Notes: generated by a model not told the origin, from the sequence alone. Shown: positions 1-10,773, numbered from the stretch's first letter. The stretch: 64,000 bases of DNA from Companilactobacillus allii (GCF_001971585.1 NZ_CP019323.1:1788053-1852052), one strand, 5' to 3'. Numbers and translations: made by a program.

Positions 1-1377
1 TATCAAGTAAGATTAAATGATCAATTGATCACATTCCTTGATACTCCGGGACATGCTGCATTTACAAATATGCGTGCTCGTGGTGCTGATATTACTGATA
101 TTGTTATCTTAGTTGTTGCTGCTGATGATGGTGTTATGCCACAGACAATCGAAGCTATTAATCATGCTAAGGCTGCAAATGATCCAATCATCGTTGCAGT
201 TAATAAGATTGATAAGGCTGGCGCAAATCCACAACATGTTACTGAACAATTAATGGAATATGGACTTGTTCCTGAAGATTATGGTGGGGATACTATCTTT
301 GTTAATATTTCTGCTAAGGTCGGAACAAACATTGATCAATTACTTGAAATGATTCTTTTACAAGCTGACGTTATGGAATTGAAAGCTAATCCAGACCAAA
401 AGGCTGTCGGTACTGTTATCGAAGCTAAACTTGATAAGGGTCGTGGACCAGTTGCATCATTATTGGTACAACAAGGTACACTTCATGTTGGAGATCCAAT
501 TGTTGTTGGTAATACATATGGACGTGTTAGAACTATGACAAACTATAACGGTAAAGAAGTTAAAAAGGCAATGCCTTCTCAACCAATTGAAGTTACTGGT
601 TTGAATGATGTTCCTGAATCAGCTGATAAATTCGTTGTCTTTGATGATGAGAAAACTGCTCGTGCAGCTGGTGAAGAACGTGCAAGTCGTGCTCTTCAAA
701 TTGAACGTCAAAAGACTAACCCAGTTACATTGGATAACTTGTTTGAAACAATGAAAGAAGGAGAACTTAAGACTGTCGACGTTATTATTAAAGCCGATGT
801 TCAAGGTTCTGCTGAAGCCATTGCAGGAAGCTTGAAGAAGATTGAAGTTGAGGGTGTTCGTGTAAACATCATTCATTCTGCTGTAGGTGCAATTACTGAA
901 AGTGATGTTAACCTTGCTGCTGCAAGTAATGCCATCATAATCGGATTTAATGTTCGTCCAACAGCTCAAGCTCGTGTTCAAGCTAAGGAAGAAAACGTTG
1001 ATATTCGCCTACATAGAGTTATCTATAAGGCTATTGATGAAATCGAAGCAGCTATGAAGGGTATGCTAGAACCAGTTTATGAAGAGAAGATCACAGGTAA
1101 TTTGACTGTTCGTGAAACATATAATGTTTCTAAGATCGGTACAATTGCTGGATGTATCGTAAACAGTGGTAGTATTACTCGTGACAGCGGTATTCGTCTA
1201 ATTAGAGATAGTATTGTTGTCTATGAAGGTAAACTTGCTTCACTTAAACGTTTCAAAGACGACGTCAAAGAGGTTAAATCAGGATTCGAATGTGGTATAA
1301 CAATCGAAAACTATAATGATATCAAGATTGGCGACGAAGTTGAAACCTATGTGATGGAAGAAGTTCCAGTCAAATAG
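1..1377 (+). CDS. infB: translation initiation factor IF-2 (5' end outside window)
   Basis: GTPase that places initiator fMet-tRNA on the 30S subunit and promotes subunit joining. The frame is open from base 1, so the start and the N-terminal part, including the P-loop, lie upstream of the window. The visible 458 residues begin just before the G3 motif DTPGH (residues 14-18) and carry the G4 motif NKID, followed by the IF-2 beta-barrel domains and the fMet-tRNA-binding C-terminal domain (the segment with [11 protein letters not shown] and [15 protein letters not shown]). The stop is 11 bases before rbfA, whose RBS begins at the infB stop, so the two are co-transcribed, as in most Firmicutes. 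The sequence is highly conserved and the call is secure. Confidence 0.97.
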   Translation, partial: YQVRLNDQLITFLDTPGHAAFTNMRARGADITDIVILVVAADDGVMPQTIEAINHAKAANDPIIVAVNKIDKAGANPQHVTEQLMEYGLVPEDYGGDTIFVNISAKVGTNIDQLLEMILLQADVMELKANPDQKAVGTVIEAKLDKGRGPVASLLVQQGTLHVGDPIVVGNTYGRVRTMTNYNGKEVKKAMPSQPIEVTGLNDVPESADKFVVFDDEKTARAAGEERASRALQIERQKTNPVTLDNLFETMKEGELKTVDVIIKADVQGSAEAIAGSLKKIEVEGVRVNIIHSAVGAITESDVNLAAASNAIIIGFNVRPTAQARVQAKEENVDIRLHRVIYKAIDEIEAAMKGMLEPVYEEKITGNLTVRETYNVSKIGTIAGCIVNSGSITRDSGIRLIRDSIVVYEGKLASLKRFKDDVKEVKSGFECGITIENYNDIKIGDEVETYVMEEVPVK

Positions 1378-1388
1378 GAGATGATAAA

Positions 1389-1748
1389 ATGGTAAAACAT
1401 CGAATCGGTCGTGTAGAGCAAGAGATTCAAAAAGAAGTAAATGATATTTTGTTAAAACGTATTCGAGATCCTCGTGTACAAGGTGTAACTGTAACCGGAA
1501 TTGAAATGACAGGCGATTTACAATCAGCTACAATTTATTACAGCATTCTATCCGAAAAGGCTAGTGATGTTGAAAAGACTCAAGCTGGTTTAGATAAAGC
1601 TAAGGGATTAATTCGAAAAGAATTAGCTCCACGTCTAACCTTATATAAAATTCCAGAATTGGAATTTAAACAAGATAAATCAATTCAGTATGGTGAAAAA
1701 ATTGATCGTCTAATTGCTAAAATGCATAAGGATGAAGCAACAAGATAA
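1389..1748 (+). CDS. rbfA: 30S ribosome-binding factor A
   Basis: Small KH-fold protein that binds the immature 30S subunit and helps 16S rRNA 5' end maturation, notably in the cold. The 119-residue length is normal. The family start RIGRVEQEIQKEV and the central segment VTVTGIEMTGDL are present. The start is the ATG preceded by TAGGAG at 1375-1380, which overlaps the infB stop. A strong hairpin follows the gene, so it closes the infB transcription unit. Confidence 0.96.
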   Translation: MVKHRIGRVEQEIQKEVNDILLKRIRDPRVQGVTVTGIEMTGDLQSATIYYSILSEKASDVEKTQAGLDKAKGLIRKELAPRLTLYKIPELEFKQDKSIQYGEKIDRLIAKMHKDEATR

Positions 1749-1764
1749 AAGATACTTTAATTTT

Positions 1765-1803
1765 AAAAAGAGTCCAGCAAGTAAAATTGTTGGGCTCTTT
1801 TTC
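1765..1803 (+). terminator. Rho-independent terminator after rbfA
   Basis: Arms AAAGAGTCCAGCAA and TTGTTGGGCTCTTT pair around a short AT-rich loop and are followed by a T run (TTTTTCT). It ends the infB-rbfA unit; truB then needs its own promoter in the 90 bases that follow. Confidence 0.85.
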
Positions 1804-1897
1804 TATAATAATTTAAAAAATAATTGTTAAATTATTTAAATAACTAGTAGAATAGTTCTTGATATGATTTACAAACTAATTGAATTTGGAGATAGAA

Positions 1898-2806
1898 ATG
1901 AACGGAGTAATTCCTCTAAATAAAGAGATCGGAATGACAAGTTCTGATTATGTATATAAGTTACGTAAAATTTTGCATACAAAAAAAATTGGACATACAG
2001 GAACGCTAGATCCATTGGTAGATGGTGTATTGCCAATTTGTGTTGGTCAGTCAACTAAACTTGTAAACAGACTGACGGGTTCATCTAAAGAATATGTTGG
2101 CGAGATCACATTAGGGAAATCGACCACGACAGAAGATCGTGAAGGGGATATAGTTAAAGAAGTAAAGCTTACTAAACCTTTTTCTGATGAAGAATTACAT
2201 GAAGTATTTGAGAAGATGATTGGCGAATTAGTACAAATTCCGCCAATGTATTCAGCAGTTAGAGTCAATGGTAAAAAGCTATACGAATATGCCCGTGCTG
2301 GTATTGAAGTTGAACGTCCCAAACGTCAAATACATATTTATGATTTCAATATTGTCGGAGAACCAGAATTTGATACTGAACTTGGTATTCAAAAAGTAAA
2401 ATTCCACGTTACATGTTCAAAAGGTACATATGTAAGAACTTTAGCCGTTGAATATGGTGAATTTCTTGGTGTACCTTCATTTATGTCACAATTAACAAGA
2501 ACCAAAAGTGCTGATTTTAATATCGAAGAAACATTTAAGCTTGATGAAATAAGAAAAATGATGGACGAAGACGACCACTCCTTTTTAAGAAGTACTGATG
2601 AAGTATTATCCTATATGCAAGCACATGAATTGAGCGATGAAGAGTGGGAAGTACGTGTCCTTCATGGTGGATTTTTAGATTTGGATAATTATGATTATGA
2701 TAAAGATTTAAGGGTGACAAGAAACCATGTGACTAAGGCAATTTATAAATATAACGAAGAACGTCAATTATGGATTCCTGATACGATGCTTCTTAACAAT
2801 GATTAG
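1898..2806 (+). CDS. truB: tRNA pseudouridine(55) synthase
   Basis: Converts U55 of the T-loop of tRNAs to pseudouridine. The catalytic Asp lies in the GTLDP motif of KIGHTGTLDPLVDGVLP (near residue 40). The KGTYVRTL motif and a C-terminal PUA-like tail are present. The start is taken at ATG 1898 because TTTGGAG (1885-1891) lies at the right distance; an in-frame TTG at 1880 would sit upstream of that RBS. This gives 302 residues, the usual size. It lies 11 bases upstream of ribF and is co-transcribed with it. Confidence 0.95.
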   Translation: MNGVIPLNKEIGMTSSDYVYKLRKILHTKKIGHTGTLDPLVDGVLPICVGQSTKLVNRLTGSSKEYVGEITLGKSTTTEDREGDIVKEVKLTKPFSDEELHEVFEKMIGELVQIPPMYSAVRVNGKKLYEYARAGIEVERPKRQIHIYDFNIVGEPEFDTELGIQKVKFHVTCSKGTYVRTLAVEYGEFLGVPSFMSQLTRTKSADFNIEETFKLDEIRKMMDEDDHSFLRSTDEVLSYMQAHELSDEEWEVRVLHGGFLDLDNYDYDKDLRVTRNHVTKAIYKYNEERQLWIPDTMLLNND

Positions 2807-2817
2807 GGGATGAACAG

Positions 2818-3762
2818 ATGAAAATAGTGAATGTTAAACATCCACTGAAGAATAATCAAATACCTGAATCCGATACTGTTTTGATTATGGGATTTTTTGA
2901 TGGTGTTCATCTTGGACATCAAAAGGTGATACAACGTGGAGTTGAATTGGCACATGAAAAGGGATTGAAGTCGGTTTTACTAACTTTTGATAGATCACCA
3001 CGTGAAATATATCAACATGAAGAAAATTATAAATATATTTCTACCGTGAGTCGTAAAGCCGAATTGGTTGATAAGATGGGAGTGGATACTTTATATTTTG
3101 TTGAATTTACCTTAGATTTTGCCAGCTTGAAACCTCAAGAGTTCGTGGACGACTATATGGTTTGTATGCATGCTAAGTATGTAGTAGCTGGGTTTGATTA
3201 TACATATGGTAAAAAAGACATAGCTAATATGCATGAATTGCCTAAATTTGCTAAAGATAGATTCAAAGTCATAACTGTTCCTGAACAAATGATCAATGGT
3301 GCAAAGATTGGATCCAGTATAATTAAAAGGTTGATTTTGTCAGATAAAATTGATTATGCAAATGAGTTACTTGGTTATAATTACCAAAACCAAGGACAAG
3401 TTGTACATGGCCTTAAAAGGGGCCGTACACTAGGTTATCCTACAGCCAATGTAGTTACATCACCCGAACAATTAAAGCCTTCTATCGGTGTTTATGTAAC
3501 GCGTATTGAGATAAATGGCAAATGGTATCCATCAATGACCTCTGTTGGCTATAATGTTACCTTCAAGGAAGATACTGGTGTTACCATTGAAACCAATATT
3601 TTCAACTTTGACTCGGATATCTATGAACAAAACGTTCGAGTTGAGTGGCTTCATTATCTTAGAGGTGAGATTAAGTTTGATGGTGCTGATGGCTTGATTA
3701 AGCAATTGAATAAAGACAAGGAAGACTCAATTCACTACTTTGAAGAATTCAACTCTAATTGA
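2818..3762 (+). CDS. ribF: bifunctional riboflavin kinase / FAD synthetase
   Basis: Phosphorylates riboflavin to FMN and adenylylates FMN to FAD. The N-terminal nucleotidyltransferase domain shows GFFDGVHLGHQKVI (about residues 25-38). The C-terminal flavokinase domain shows GRTLGYPTANV (about residues 202-212) and a GVY segment. The 314-residue length is typical. AGGGGATG precedes the ATG, and a hairpin terminator follows. Confidence 0.96.
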   Translation: MKIVNVKHPLKNNQIPESDTVLIMGFFDGVHLGHQKVIQRGVELAHEKGLKSVLLTFDRSPREIYQHEENYKYISTVSRKAELVDKMGVDTLYFVEFTLDFASLKPQEFVDDYMVCMHAKYVVAGFDYTYGKKDIANMHELPKFAKDRFKVITVPEQMINGAKIGSSIIKRLILSDKIDYANELLGYNYQNQGQVVHGLKRGRTLGYPTANVVTSPEQLKPSIGVYVTRIEINGKWYPSMTSVGYNVTFKEDTGVTIETNIFNFDSDIYEQNVRVEWLHYLRGEIKFDGADGLIKQLNKDKEDSIHYFEEFNSN

Positions 3763-3776
3763 GTTCAAATATAATT

Positions 3777-3810
3777 TGAGAGTGGAGAATTAGCACTCTC
3801 TTTTATTTTT
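3777..3810 (+). terminator. Rho-independent terminator after ribF
   Basis: GAGAGTG pairs with CACTCTC over the loop gagaatta and is followed by TTTTATTTTT. The right arm with its preceding bases reads TTAGCACTC (3790-3798), identical to the left half of the CIRCE operator about 90 bases downstream. Confidence 0.8.
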
Positions 3811-3842
3811 GCTAATTTTTTGAAATTTATGAGCGTCCACAC

Positions 3843-3871
3843 TTGACACTATAGGTATAGATTGTTATATT
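3843..3871 (+). promoter_or_regulatory. sigma-A type promoter of the hrcA-grpE-dnaK operon
   Basis: TTGACA at 3843-3848 and TATATT at 3866-3871 are separated by 17 bases, a near-consensus vegetative promoter. The CIRCE operator starts nine bases after the -10, so bound HrcA would cover the transcription start region. Confidence 0.8.
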
Positions 3872-3879
3872 TTACATTG

Positions 3880-3906
3880 TTAGCACTCCTATATGAATAG
3901 TGCTAA
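3880..3906 (+). promoter_or_regulatory. CIRCE operator (HrcA binding site)
   Basis: TTAGCACTC, nine bases, then TAGTGCTAA. The consensus is TTAGCACTC-N9-GAGTGCTAA, so only the first base of the right arm differs. It lies between the promoter and the hrcA RBS. HrcA is known to repress this class of heat-shock operon here, so the operon is autoregulated. Confidence 0.93.
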
Positions 3907-3921
3907 AAGGAGGACGGTATA

Positions 3922-4968
3922 ATGTTATCGGAACGTCAAGATGCAATCTTGAGAGAAGTCGTGCGCATTTTCACAGATACCGGCCAGCCGGTTGGTTCAA
4001 AAACATTGATGAATGCATTGTCATTTCACGTTAGTTCAGCGACTATAAGAAATGAAATGGCTATGCTTGAAGAAATTGGTTATCTAGAGAAAACTCATCT
4101 TTCCTCTGGACGTATTCCTTCCGCAATGGGATATCGTTACTATCTCGATAATTTGGTACAACCCACTACCGTACCGCAGGATATCGCAAAAAGAATCGAC
4201 GAAGATTTTGGTCAGACATATCATCAAATTGATGATATTATCGAACAATCGGCTAAGATTTTATCGCATTTAACAAGTTATACTGCTATTACATTAGGAC
4301 CTGAAAGCAGTCGGATTTTGTTAACGGGATTCAGAATAGTGCCTTTAAATTCTCGTCAGATCATGGCGATTATTGTTACTAGTGATAATAATGTTGAGAG
4401 TAACATTTATACAATTGATGAAAATCTTGATACAGAATTAATTGAAAAAATAATTAGGGTCGTAAATGATAAATTAGTTGGACAACCATTACCAGTAGTT
4501 ATTCAATTGCTTCATAATGATATTCCAGCTATTTTATCGCAGTATATGTATTCTAATGATGGATTGATTGATATGATCGATCAATTATTTAAAAAAGCTG
4601 GATCTGAGAAGTATTTTGTTGATGGCCAATTGAATTTATTAAACTATGCCAATAATGAAGATTTGTCAGATGTGCAATCGTTATTTTCAATTATTAATCA
4701 GAGTACAGATTTGAAGAAACTATTAGATCCAAATGATTCCGATGATGGGATTAGGGTTCGATTGGGTAGTGAATTAGGATCTGATGCATTGAAGAATTAC
4801 AGTATAATCACTGCTAATTATGATGTTGGACATCATGGTAAAGGGGTGATTGCTCTACTGGGACCTACAACGATGCATTATTCACAATTAATTGGTTTAT
4901 TAGGTGAATTTAGACAAGAATTGGCAAAACGATTGATTGACTATTATTCACGGTATGATGATTCTTGA
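3922..4968 (+). CDS. hrcA: heat-inducible transcription repressor HrcA
   Basis: Repressor that binds CIRCE and is released under heat stress. An N-terminal winged helix (LSERQDAILREVVRIF, then SSATIRNEMAMLEEIGYLEK) is followed by the GAF-like dimerisation core; 348 residues is normal. AAGGAGG at 3907-3913 directly abuts the CIRCE right arm. It is the first gene of the hrcA-grpE-dnaK operon; grpE starts 16 bases after its stop. Confidence 0.97.
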   Translation: MLSERQDAILREVVRIFTDTGQPVGSKTLMNALSFHVSSATIRNEMAMLEEIGYLEKTHLSSGRIPSAMGYRYYLDNLVQPTTVPQDIAKRIDEDFGQTYHQIDDIIEQSAKILSHLTSYTAITLGPESSRILLTGFRIVPLNSRQIMAIIVTSDNNVESNIYTIDENLDTELIEKIIRVVNDKLVGQPLPVVIQLLHNDIPAILSQYMYSNDGLIDMIDQLFKKAGSEKYFVDGQLNLLNYANNEDLSDVQSLFSIINQSTDLKKLLDPNDSDDGIRVRLGSELGSDALKNYSIITANYDVGHHGKGVIALLGPTTMHYSQLIGLLGEFRQELAKRLIDYYSRYDDS

Positions 4969-4984
4969 TATTTAGGAGGAAGTA

Positions 4985-5551
4985 ATGGCAGATAAAGAAA
5001 AACAAGAAGATGTAAAATCTTCTAGCAAACAAACTAAAGAGACATCAAAAGTAGATGCCAAAAAAGAAACTGAAAAAGTAACTAAAATAGATCCTAAGGA
5101 TAAAAAAATTACGGATCTTGAGGCTAAAAATTCAGAACTAGAAGACAAATTTTTAAGAAGCCAAGCTGAAATTCAAAATATGAACAATCGTCATAAAAAA
5201 GAAGTTTCAGGAATACTTAAGTATGATGGTCAAAAGCTGGCTACTGAAATTCTTCCAGTGATCGATAACTTAGAACGTGCTTTGGATGTTGAAGTCAGTG
5301 ATGATGCTGGTAAACAATTGAAAAAGGGAATTGAAATGGTACAGCAACATATGATCAAAGCTTTGGTCGATAATCATGTAAGTATCATTGACAATGTCGG
5401 TAGTAAATTTGATCCTAATGACAGTCAAGCAGTACAAACTGTGGCAGCTGATAAGGATCATGAAAAAGATACTGTCGTTCAAGTTTTACAAAAAGGTTAT
5501 AAGTTAGAAGATAGAGTGCTACGTCCAGCAATGGTCATAGTTGCTCAATAG
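4985..5551 (+). CDS. grpE: nucleotide exchange factor GrpE
   Basis: Releases ADP from DnaK to drive the chaperone cycle. A charged Lys/Glu-rich, likely disordered N-terminus (residues 1-40) is followed by a long coiled coil (about 40-95, containing LRSQAEIQNMNNRHKKE) and the C-terminal beta domain with VLQKGYKLEDRVLRPAMVIV. 188 residues, TTTAGGAGG RBS. It lies between hrcA and dnaK, the standard order. Confidence 0.96.
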   Translation: MADKEKQEDVKSSSKQTKETSKVDAKKETEKVTKIDPKDKKITDLEAKNSELEDKFLRSQAEIQNMNNRHKKEVSGILKYDGQKLATEILPVIDNLERALDVEVSDDAGKQLKKGIEMVQQHMIKALVDNHVSIIDNVGSKFDPNDSQAVQTVAADKDHEKDTVVQVLQKGYKLEDRVLRPAMVIVAQ

Positions 5552-5607
5552 ATCAACTTATTAAATAAAGTTAATAAATATTAAAAATTCAAAAGAGGTT
5601 TATATTT

Positions 5608-7464
5608 ATGTCAAAAGTTATTGGTATTGATTTAGGTACAACAAACTCAGCTGTTGCCGTTCTTGAAGGTGGCTCACCAAAAATTATTGCTAACCCAGAA
5701 GGCGCAAGAACAACACCTTCAGTAGTTGCTTTTAAAGATGGTGAAATTCAAGTTGGTGAAGTTGCTAAGAGACAAGCAATTACAAATCCTGATACAGTTT
5801 CATCAATTAAGAGACACATGGGTGAAGCAGGTTATAAGGTAAGTGTTGCAGGTAAGTCATATACACCACAAGAAATTTCTGCTATGATTTTGCAACACAT
5901 TAAGAAGTTCTCAGAAGATTATCTTGGTGAACCAGTTACAGATGCTGTTATTACAGTTCCTGCATACTTTGATGATTCACAAAGACAAGCAACTAAAGAT
6001 GCTGGTAAAATTGCTGGTTTAAATGTTCAACGTATTGTTAACGAACCAACTGCTTCAGCACTTGCTTATGGTCTTGATAATGATAAAGGTGACGAGAAGA
6101 TTCTTGTTTATGACCTTGGTGGTGGTACATTTGATGTTTCTATCCTTGAATTAGGTGATGGCGTCTTTGAAGTACTTTCAACAAATGGTGATACACATCT
6201 TGGTGGTGATGACTTTGATCAAAAGGTTATCGACTGGCTAGTTGAACAATTCAAGAATAAAAATGGTGTCGACTTATCACAAGATAAGATGGCTCTACAA
6301 AGATTAAAGGATGCAGCTGAAAAGGCTAAGAAAGATTTATCAGGTGTTGCACAAACATCAATCAGTCTTCCATTTATTTCATCTGGTGCTAATGGCCCAC
6401 TTCACTTGGAAGAAACATTGACACGTGCTAAATTTGATGAATTAACAGCTGATTTAGTTGAAAGAACAAAAGCTCCAGTTGACAACGCTCTTAAAGATGC
6501 TGGATTATCAATCGGTGACCTTGATAAGGTTATTTTAAATGGTGGTTCAACACGTACACCAGCAGTTCAAACTGCTGTTGAAAAATGGACTGGTAAGACA
6601 CCTGATCACTCAATCAACCCTGACGAAGCTGTTGCTTTGGGTGCTGCTATTCAAGGTGGTGTTATCTCTGGTGATGTTAAGGATGTTGTTTTACTAGATG
6701 TCACACCACTTTCATTAGGTATTGAAACAATGGGTGGAGTATTTACTAAGTTGATTGACAGAAATACAACAATTCCAACAAGTAAATCACAAACATTCTC
6801 AACTGCTGCTGATAATCAAAATGCTGTTGATATCCATGTTCTACAAGGTGAACGTCCAATGGCTGCTGATAATAAGACATTAGGTCGTTTCCAATTAACA
6901 GATATTCCAGCTGCACCACGTGGTGTACCTCAGATTGAAGTTAAGTTTGATATTGATAAGAATGGTATCGTTAATGTTTCTGCTAAAGATCTTGGTACTA
7001 ATAAGGAACAAAAGATTACTATCAAGAGTTCGTCAGGTTTGAGCGATGAAGAAATCGATCAAATGATGAAAGAAGCAAAAGAAAACGAAGACGACGATAA
7101 CAAGCGTAAAGAAGAAGTAGATGTTAAAAATGATGTTGAACAAGCATTGTTTGCAACAGACAAGACTCTTAAAGATATTAAGGGTAAGGTTTCTGATGAA
7201 GAAATCAAGAAGGCTGAAGACGCTCGTGACGCTTTGAAGAAGGCTCAAGACTCTGGTGATATTGAAGATATGAAGAAGAAACGTGACGATTTGAATAAGA
7301 TCGTCCAAGATCTTTCAGTAAAACTATATCAACAAGCTCAAGATGCTCAACAAGGTAGTGCCGATGGCGCTACTGGTACAGGATCAACTGATGGTAAGAA
7401 GTCAGATGATGGTACTGTTGATGGTGATTTTGAAGAAGTAGATCCAGATAAAGACAAAAAATAA
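5608..7464 (+). CDS. dnaK: molecular chaperone DnaK (Hsp70)
   Basis: ATP-dependent chaperone. The nucleotide-binding domain (about 1-355) opens with the signature [13 protein letters not shown] and contains [12 protein letters not shown] and the [10 protein letters not shown] segment. The linker [12 protein letters not shown] leads to the substrate-binding domain, a helical lid, and a disordered Gly/Asp/Ser-rich tail ending in acidic and basic residues. The 618-residue length is standard for lactobacilli. The hairpin structure after the gene may uncouple part of the transcription from dnaJ. Confidence 0.98.
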   Translation: MSKVIGIDLGTTNSAVAVLEGGSPKIIANPEGARTTPSVVAFKDGEIQVGEVAKRQAITNPDTVSSIKRHMGEAGYKVSVAGKSYTPQEISAMILQHIKKFSEDYLGEPVTDAVITVPAYFDDSQRQATKDAGKIAGLNVQRIVNEPTASALAYGLDNDKGDEKILVYDLGGGTFDVSILELGDGVFEVLSTNGDTHLGGDDFDQKVIDWLVEQFKNKNGVDLSQDKMALQRLKDAAEKAKKDLSGVAQTSISLPFISSGANGPLHLEETLTRAKFDELTADLVERTKAPVDNALKDAGLSIGDLDKVILNGGSTRTPAVQTAVEKWTGKTPDHSINPDEAVALGAAIQGGVISGDVKDVVLLDVTPLSLGIETMGGVFTKLIDRNTTIPTSKSQTFSTAADNQNAVDIHVLQGERPMAADNKTLGRFQLTDIPAAPRGVPQIEVKFDIDKNGIVNVSAKDLGTNKEQKITIKSSSGLSDEEIDQMMKEAKENEDDDNKRKEEVDVKNDVEQALFATDKTLKDIKGKVSDEEIKKAEDARDALKKAQDSGDIEDMKKKRDDLNKIVQDLSVKLYQQAQDAQQGSADGATGTGSTDGKKSDDGTVDGDFEEVDPDKDKK

Positions 7465-7475
7465 TAATTTGTGAT

Positions 7476-7536
7476 AAAGAGCAGTCATTTTAATTACTAG
7501 ATCAATCATGGTATAGTATAAATAACTGCTCTTTTG
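7476..7536 (+). terminator. long-loop hairpin between dnaK and dnaJ (possible attenuator)
   Basis: AAAGAGCAGT (7476-7485) pairs perfectly with ACTGCTCTTT (7525-7534), with a further T before the run ends, but the loop is 39 bases. A second small hairpin (GGGAT / ATCCC, 7555-7571) precedes the dnaJ RBS. The layout suits partial termination or mRNA processing between dnaK and dnaJ. This is a structural reading only. Confidence 0.5.
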
Positions 7537-7594
7537 AGCATAAAAGGACAATATGGGATGAAAGTTATCCCAGTCATACAAGGGTGATTTGTAA

Positions 7595-8719
7595 ATGGCA
7601 GATAGAGATCCATATGAAGTTTTAGGCGTTGATAAAAACGCTTCTGAAGATGAAATCAAAAAGGCCTTTCGTGGTCTTTCAAAAAAATACCATCCAGATA
7701 TTAACAAGGCTCCGGATGCTGAAGAAAAATTTAAAGAGATCAATGATGCTTATGAGACTTTAAAAGACCCTCAAAAGCGTGCTAGATTTGATCAATATGG
7801 CTCAGCTGGTATGAATCAAGGCCAAGGCTTTAGTGGCGGAGCCGGCGGTGAACAATTCGGTGGATTTGAGGATATCTTCAGTCAGTTCTTTGGTGGCGGT
7901 GGAGCAACTCGTCAAAGTCCAAACGCACCTAGACAAGGTTCTGACTTACAATACCGTATGGATTTGACCTTTGAAGAAGGGGTCTTTGGTAAGAAGACTG
8001 ATATTTCATACGATCGTGAAGAAGTCTGCAAAACTTGTGATGGTAGTGGTGCTAAACCAGGTACACATCCCGAAACATGTTCAAAGTGTAATGGTTCCGG
8101 TTATGTCGAAGTAGATCGTCAAACACCACTTGGCCGTATGCGTACAAGAGTTGTTTGTGATGTCTGCAATGGTACTGGTAAAGAAATTAAAGAAAAATGC
8201 AATATTTGTCATGGTAAGGGTAAAGTTAATGAGAAACATACTCTTAAAGTTACTGTTCCAGCAGGTGTTGAAGATGGACAACAAATGCGTCTAGACTCAC
8301 AAGGTGAAGCCGGCGAAAATGGTGGACCTTATGGTGATTTATATATTGTTTTCCATGTTTCACCAAGTAAAGAGTTCAAACGTGAAGGTTCAACAATTTA
8401 TTCTTCAGTTAACATCAGTTTCCCTCAAGCAGCTTTGGGTGATGAAATTAAAGTAAATACTGTACATGGTCCGGTTAAATTGACCGTTCCTAGTGGTACA
8501 CAGACTGGTACATCATTCAAATTGCGTGGAAAAGGTGCCCCTGTTCTTAATAGCAAGAATATCGGTGATCAAAATGTAACTGTTAATATCGTTACTCCTC
8601 GTAAAATGTCTGGTGAACAAAGAGATGCCTTGAAGCAATTCTCTGAGGCCGGTGGAAATAAAGTTAAAGAAAAAGATAGTAACTTTTTCAATAAGATTAA
8701 AGATGCCTTTAATGGCTAA
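7595..8719 (+). CDS. dnaJ: molecular chaperone DnaJ (Hsp40)
   Basis: Stimulates the DnaK ATPase and delivers substrates. The J domain (1-70) has the HPD triad in KYHPDIN and is followed by a Gly/Phe-rich stretch (75-115). Four zinc repeats follow ([32 protein letters not shown]; about 145-210), then the C-terminal substrate-binding domains. 374 residues, complete. It follows dnaK after a 130-base structured gap. Confidence 0.97.
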   Translation: MADRDPYEVLGVDKNASEDEIKKAFRGLSKKYHPDINKAPDAEEKFKEINDAYETLKDPQKRARFDQYGSAGMNQGQGFSGGAGGEQFGGFEDIFSQFFGGGGATRQSPNAPRQGSDLQYRMDLTFEEGVFGKKTDISYDREEVCKTCDGSGAKPGTHPETCSKCNGSGYVEVDRQTPLGRMRTRVVCDVCNGTGKEIKEKCNICHGKGKVNEKHTLKVTVPAGVEDGQQMRLDSQGEAGENGGPYGDLYIVFHVSPSKEFKREGSTIYSSVNISFPQAALGDEIKVNTVHGPVKLTVPSGTQTGTSFKLRGKGAPVLNSKNIGDQNVTVNIVTPRKMSGEQRDALKQFSEAGGNKVKEKDSNFFNKIKDAFNG

Positions 8720-8726
8720 ATTGTAT

Positions 8727-8765
8727 AAAAAAGAAGTCGTATATCTAATAGCGGCTTCTTTTTTA
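8727..8765 (+). terminator. Rho-independent terminator after dnaJ
   Basis: AAGAAGTCG and CGGCTTCTT form the stem around a 12-base loop; a T run follows and an A run precedes. It ends the chaperone operon. Confidence 0.85.
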
Positions 8766-8871
8766 CATATCTCAAGTTGATGGTGGTATAGGTTTAAATA
8801 GTGTAAAATATAAAAGATGAGAATCAATTATTAAATAAATTTTAGAAATAAATGATAGAAAGGAAAATTTT

Positions 8872-10722
8872 ATGGATCTGGATCTTGATAAATTAAAAGA
8901 ACGACAAAAAAGAATTCGTAATTTTTCTATCGTAGCGCATATAGACCATGGTAAATCTACAATTGCAGATCGAATTTTGGAAAAAACACATACTGTTTCA
9001 AAACGTGAAATGAAAGCTCAAATTCTAGATGATCTTGATCTTGAACGTGAACGTGGAATTACGATCAAATTGAATTCAGTTGAATTGGAATATACTGCTA
9101 AAGATGGTAAAGATTATATTTTTCATTTGATTGATACACCAGGACATGTGGACTTCTCGTATGAGGTCTCAAGATCTCTTGCAGCTTGTGAGGGTGCTTT
9201 ACTAGTAGTTGATGCAGCTCAAGGTGTTGAAGCTCAAACATTAGCTAACTCATACTTGGCCATTGATAACGATTTAGAGATACTACCAGTTATTAATAAA
9301 GTTGATCTTCCATCCGCTCAACCAGAGAAGGTTCAAGAAGAGATCGAAGAGATGATCGGTATTGATGCATCTAATGCTGTCATGACTAGTGCTAAGACTG
9401 GATTAGGAATTGATGAACTACTTGAAAGAATAGTATCAGATGTCCCAGCACCAGTTGGCGATATTGATAAGCCACTAAAGGCTTTGATTTTTGATTCTGT
9501 TTATGACAGTTATCGTGGAGTTGTCTTGAATGTACGTGTCCGTGAAGGCATCGTTAAGGTCGGTGACGTGATTGAACTGATGAGTAATAAGAAGACCTTT
9601 GAAGTGACAGATGTTGGTGTAATGTCTCCTAAGACCGTTTCTCGTGATTATTTGATGGCTGGTGATGTTGGATATATTACTGCAAGTATTAAGTCAGTCG
9701 TTGAAACTCAAGTTGGTGATACTGTAACACTAGCAAATAACCCGACAGATGAACCATTGATAGGTTATCGCAAGAGTACCCCAATGGTATACGCTGGTAT
9801 GTATCCAGTTGATAATGGAAGGTACGAAGATCTACATGAGGCTTTAGAGAAATTGAAGTTGAATGATGCAGCACTTGAATATGAACCAGAGACTTCTCAA
9901 GCTTTAGGATTTGGTTTTCGTGTTGGATTTTTAGGACTACTCCATATGGATGTTGTCCAAGAACGTTTAGAGCGGGAATTTAATTTGGATTTGATCATTA
10001 CATCCCCATCAGTTGACTACAAAGTAACGACTACTTCTGGCGAAAATATTGTGGTTGATAATCCATCCGAATTACCAGATGCATCAGAAATCAAAGAAGT
10101 TAGAGAACCATACGTACGTGCTGAAATAATGGTCCCTGAAGACTATGTTGGACCAGTTATGGAATTGTGTCAGAGAAAACGTGGAGAGTTTGTAACAATG
10201 GATTATTTAGATAAATATCGTGTCAATGTTATTTATAAGTTACCATTGTTAGAAATTATCTTTGACTTTTTTGATGATTTGAAATCTAATACCAAAGGCT
10301 ATGCATCCCTTGATTACCAAGTTGATGCATATGAACCTAGTGAATTAGTTAAAATGGATATTTTACTTAATGGTGAACCAGTGGATGCATTGAGTTTTAT
10401 TGTACATAAAGACTTTGCCTACCAACGTGGTAGAGACATTGTTGCACGCCTAAAAGAGGTTATACCTCGTCAAATGTTCGAAATTCCAGTCCAAGCAGCC
10501 ATAGGTAACAAAGTTGTTGCTCGTGCGACTGTTAAAGCTTATCGAAAAGATGTTACTGCCAAATTGTATGGTGGTGATAGAACTCGTCGTGATAAGTTGT
10601 TGAATAAACAAAAGGCCGGTAAGAAACGTATGAAAGACGTCGGAAAGGTATCAATTCCACAAGAGGCCTTCATGTCAGTTTTGAATTTGAACAAAGGTAA
10701 AACCGATGATTCAGGCAAATAA
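8872..10722 (+). CDS. lepA: elongation factor 4 (LepA), back-translocating GTPase
   Basis: Ribosome-bound GTPase of the EF-G family, implicated in back-translocation and 30S biogenesis. The G1 motif AHIDHGKST, the switch region RGITIK, G3 DTPGHVDF and G4 NKVD are all present in the first 135 residues. The LepA-specific C-terminal domain ends with [16 protein letters not shown]. The 616-residue length is slightly above the usual 600-610. AAAGGA precedes the ATG, and the gene is flanked by terminators, so it is monocistronic. Confidence 0.97.
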   Translation: MDLDLDKLKERQKRIRNFSIVAHIDHGKSTIADRILEKTHTVSKREMKAQILDDLDLERERGITIKLNSVELEYTAKDGKDYIFHLIDTPGHVDFSYEVSRSLAACEGALLVVDAAQGVEAQTLANSYLAIDNDLEILPVINKVDLPSAQPEKVQEEIEEMIGIDASNAVMTSAKTGLGIDELLERIVSDVPAPVGDIDKPLKALIFDSVYDSYRGVVLNVRVREGIVKVGDVIELMSNKKTFEVTDVGVMSPKTVSRDYLMAGDVGYITASIKSVVETQVGDTVTLANNPTDEPLIGYRKSTPMVYAGMYPVDNGRYEDLHEALEKLKLNDAALEYEPETSQALGFGFRVGFLGLLHMDVVQERLEREFNLDLIITSPSVDYKVTTTSGENIVVDNPSELPDASEIKEVREPYVRAEIMVPEDYVGPVMELCQRKRGEFVTMDYLDKYRVNVIYKLPLLEIIFDFFDDLKSNTKGYASLDYQVDAYEPSELVKMDILLNGEPVDALSFIVHKDFAYQRGRDIVARLKEVIPRQMFEIPVQAAIGNKVVARATVKAYRKDVTAKLYGGDRTRRDKLLNKQKAGKKRMKDVGKVSIPQEAFMSVLNLNKGKTDDSGK

Positions 10723-10734
10723 GTAATAAAAAAA

Positions 10735-10773
10735 TAAATAGACTCTTATAATATTGTAAGAGTCTATTTTTAT
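10735..10773 (+). terminator. Rho-independent terminator after lepA
   Basis: AATAGACTCTTA pairs with TAAGAGTCTATT around a short loop, followed by TTTTAT. Strong symmetric hairpin. Confidence 0.85.

Noticed and set aside
619-981. Open frame of 120 codons on the minus strand inside infB
   Set aside because: It lies fully within infB, its product is Ser/Cys/Asn-rich low-quality sequence and it has no RBS; an antisense shadow.
1880-1897. Upstream TTG start for truB
   Set aside because: The RBS TTTGGAG lies downstream of this TTG, so ATG 1898 is used.
7501-7525. Separate dnaJ promoter in the loop (TATAGT-like box)
   Set aside because: The box lacks a matching -35 at 16-18 bases and may be chance in AT-rich DNA.
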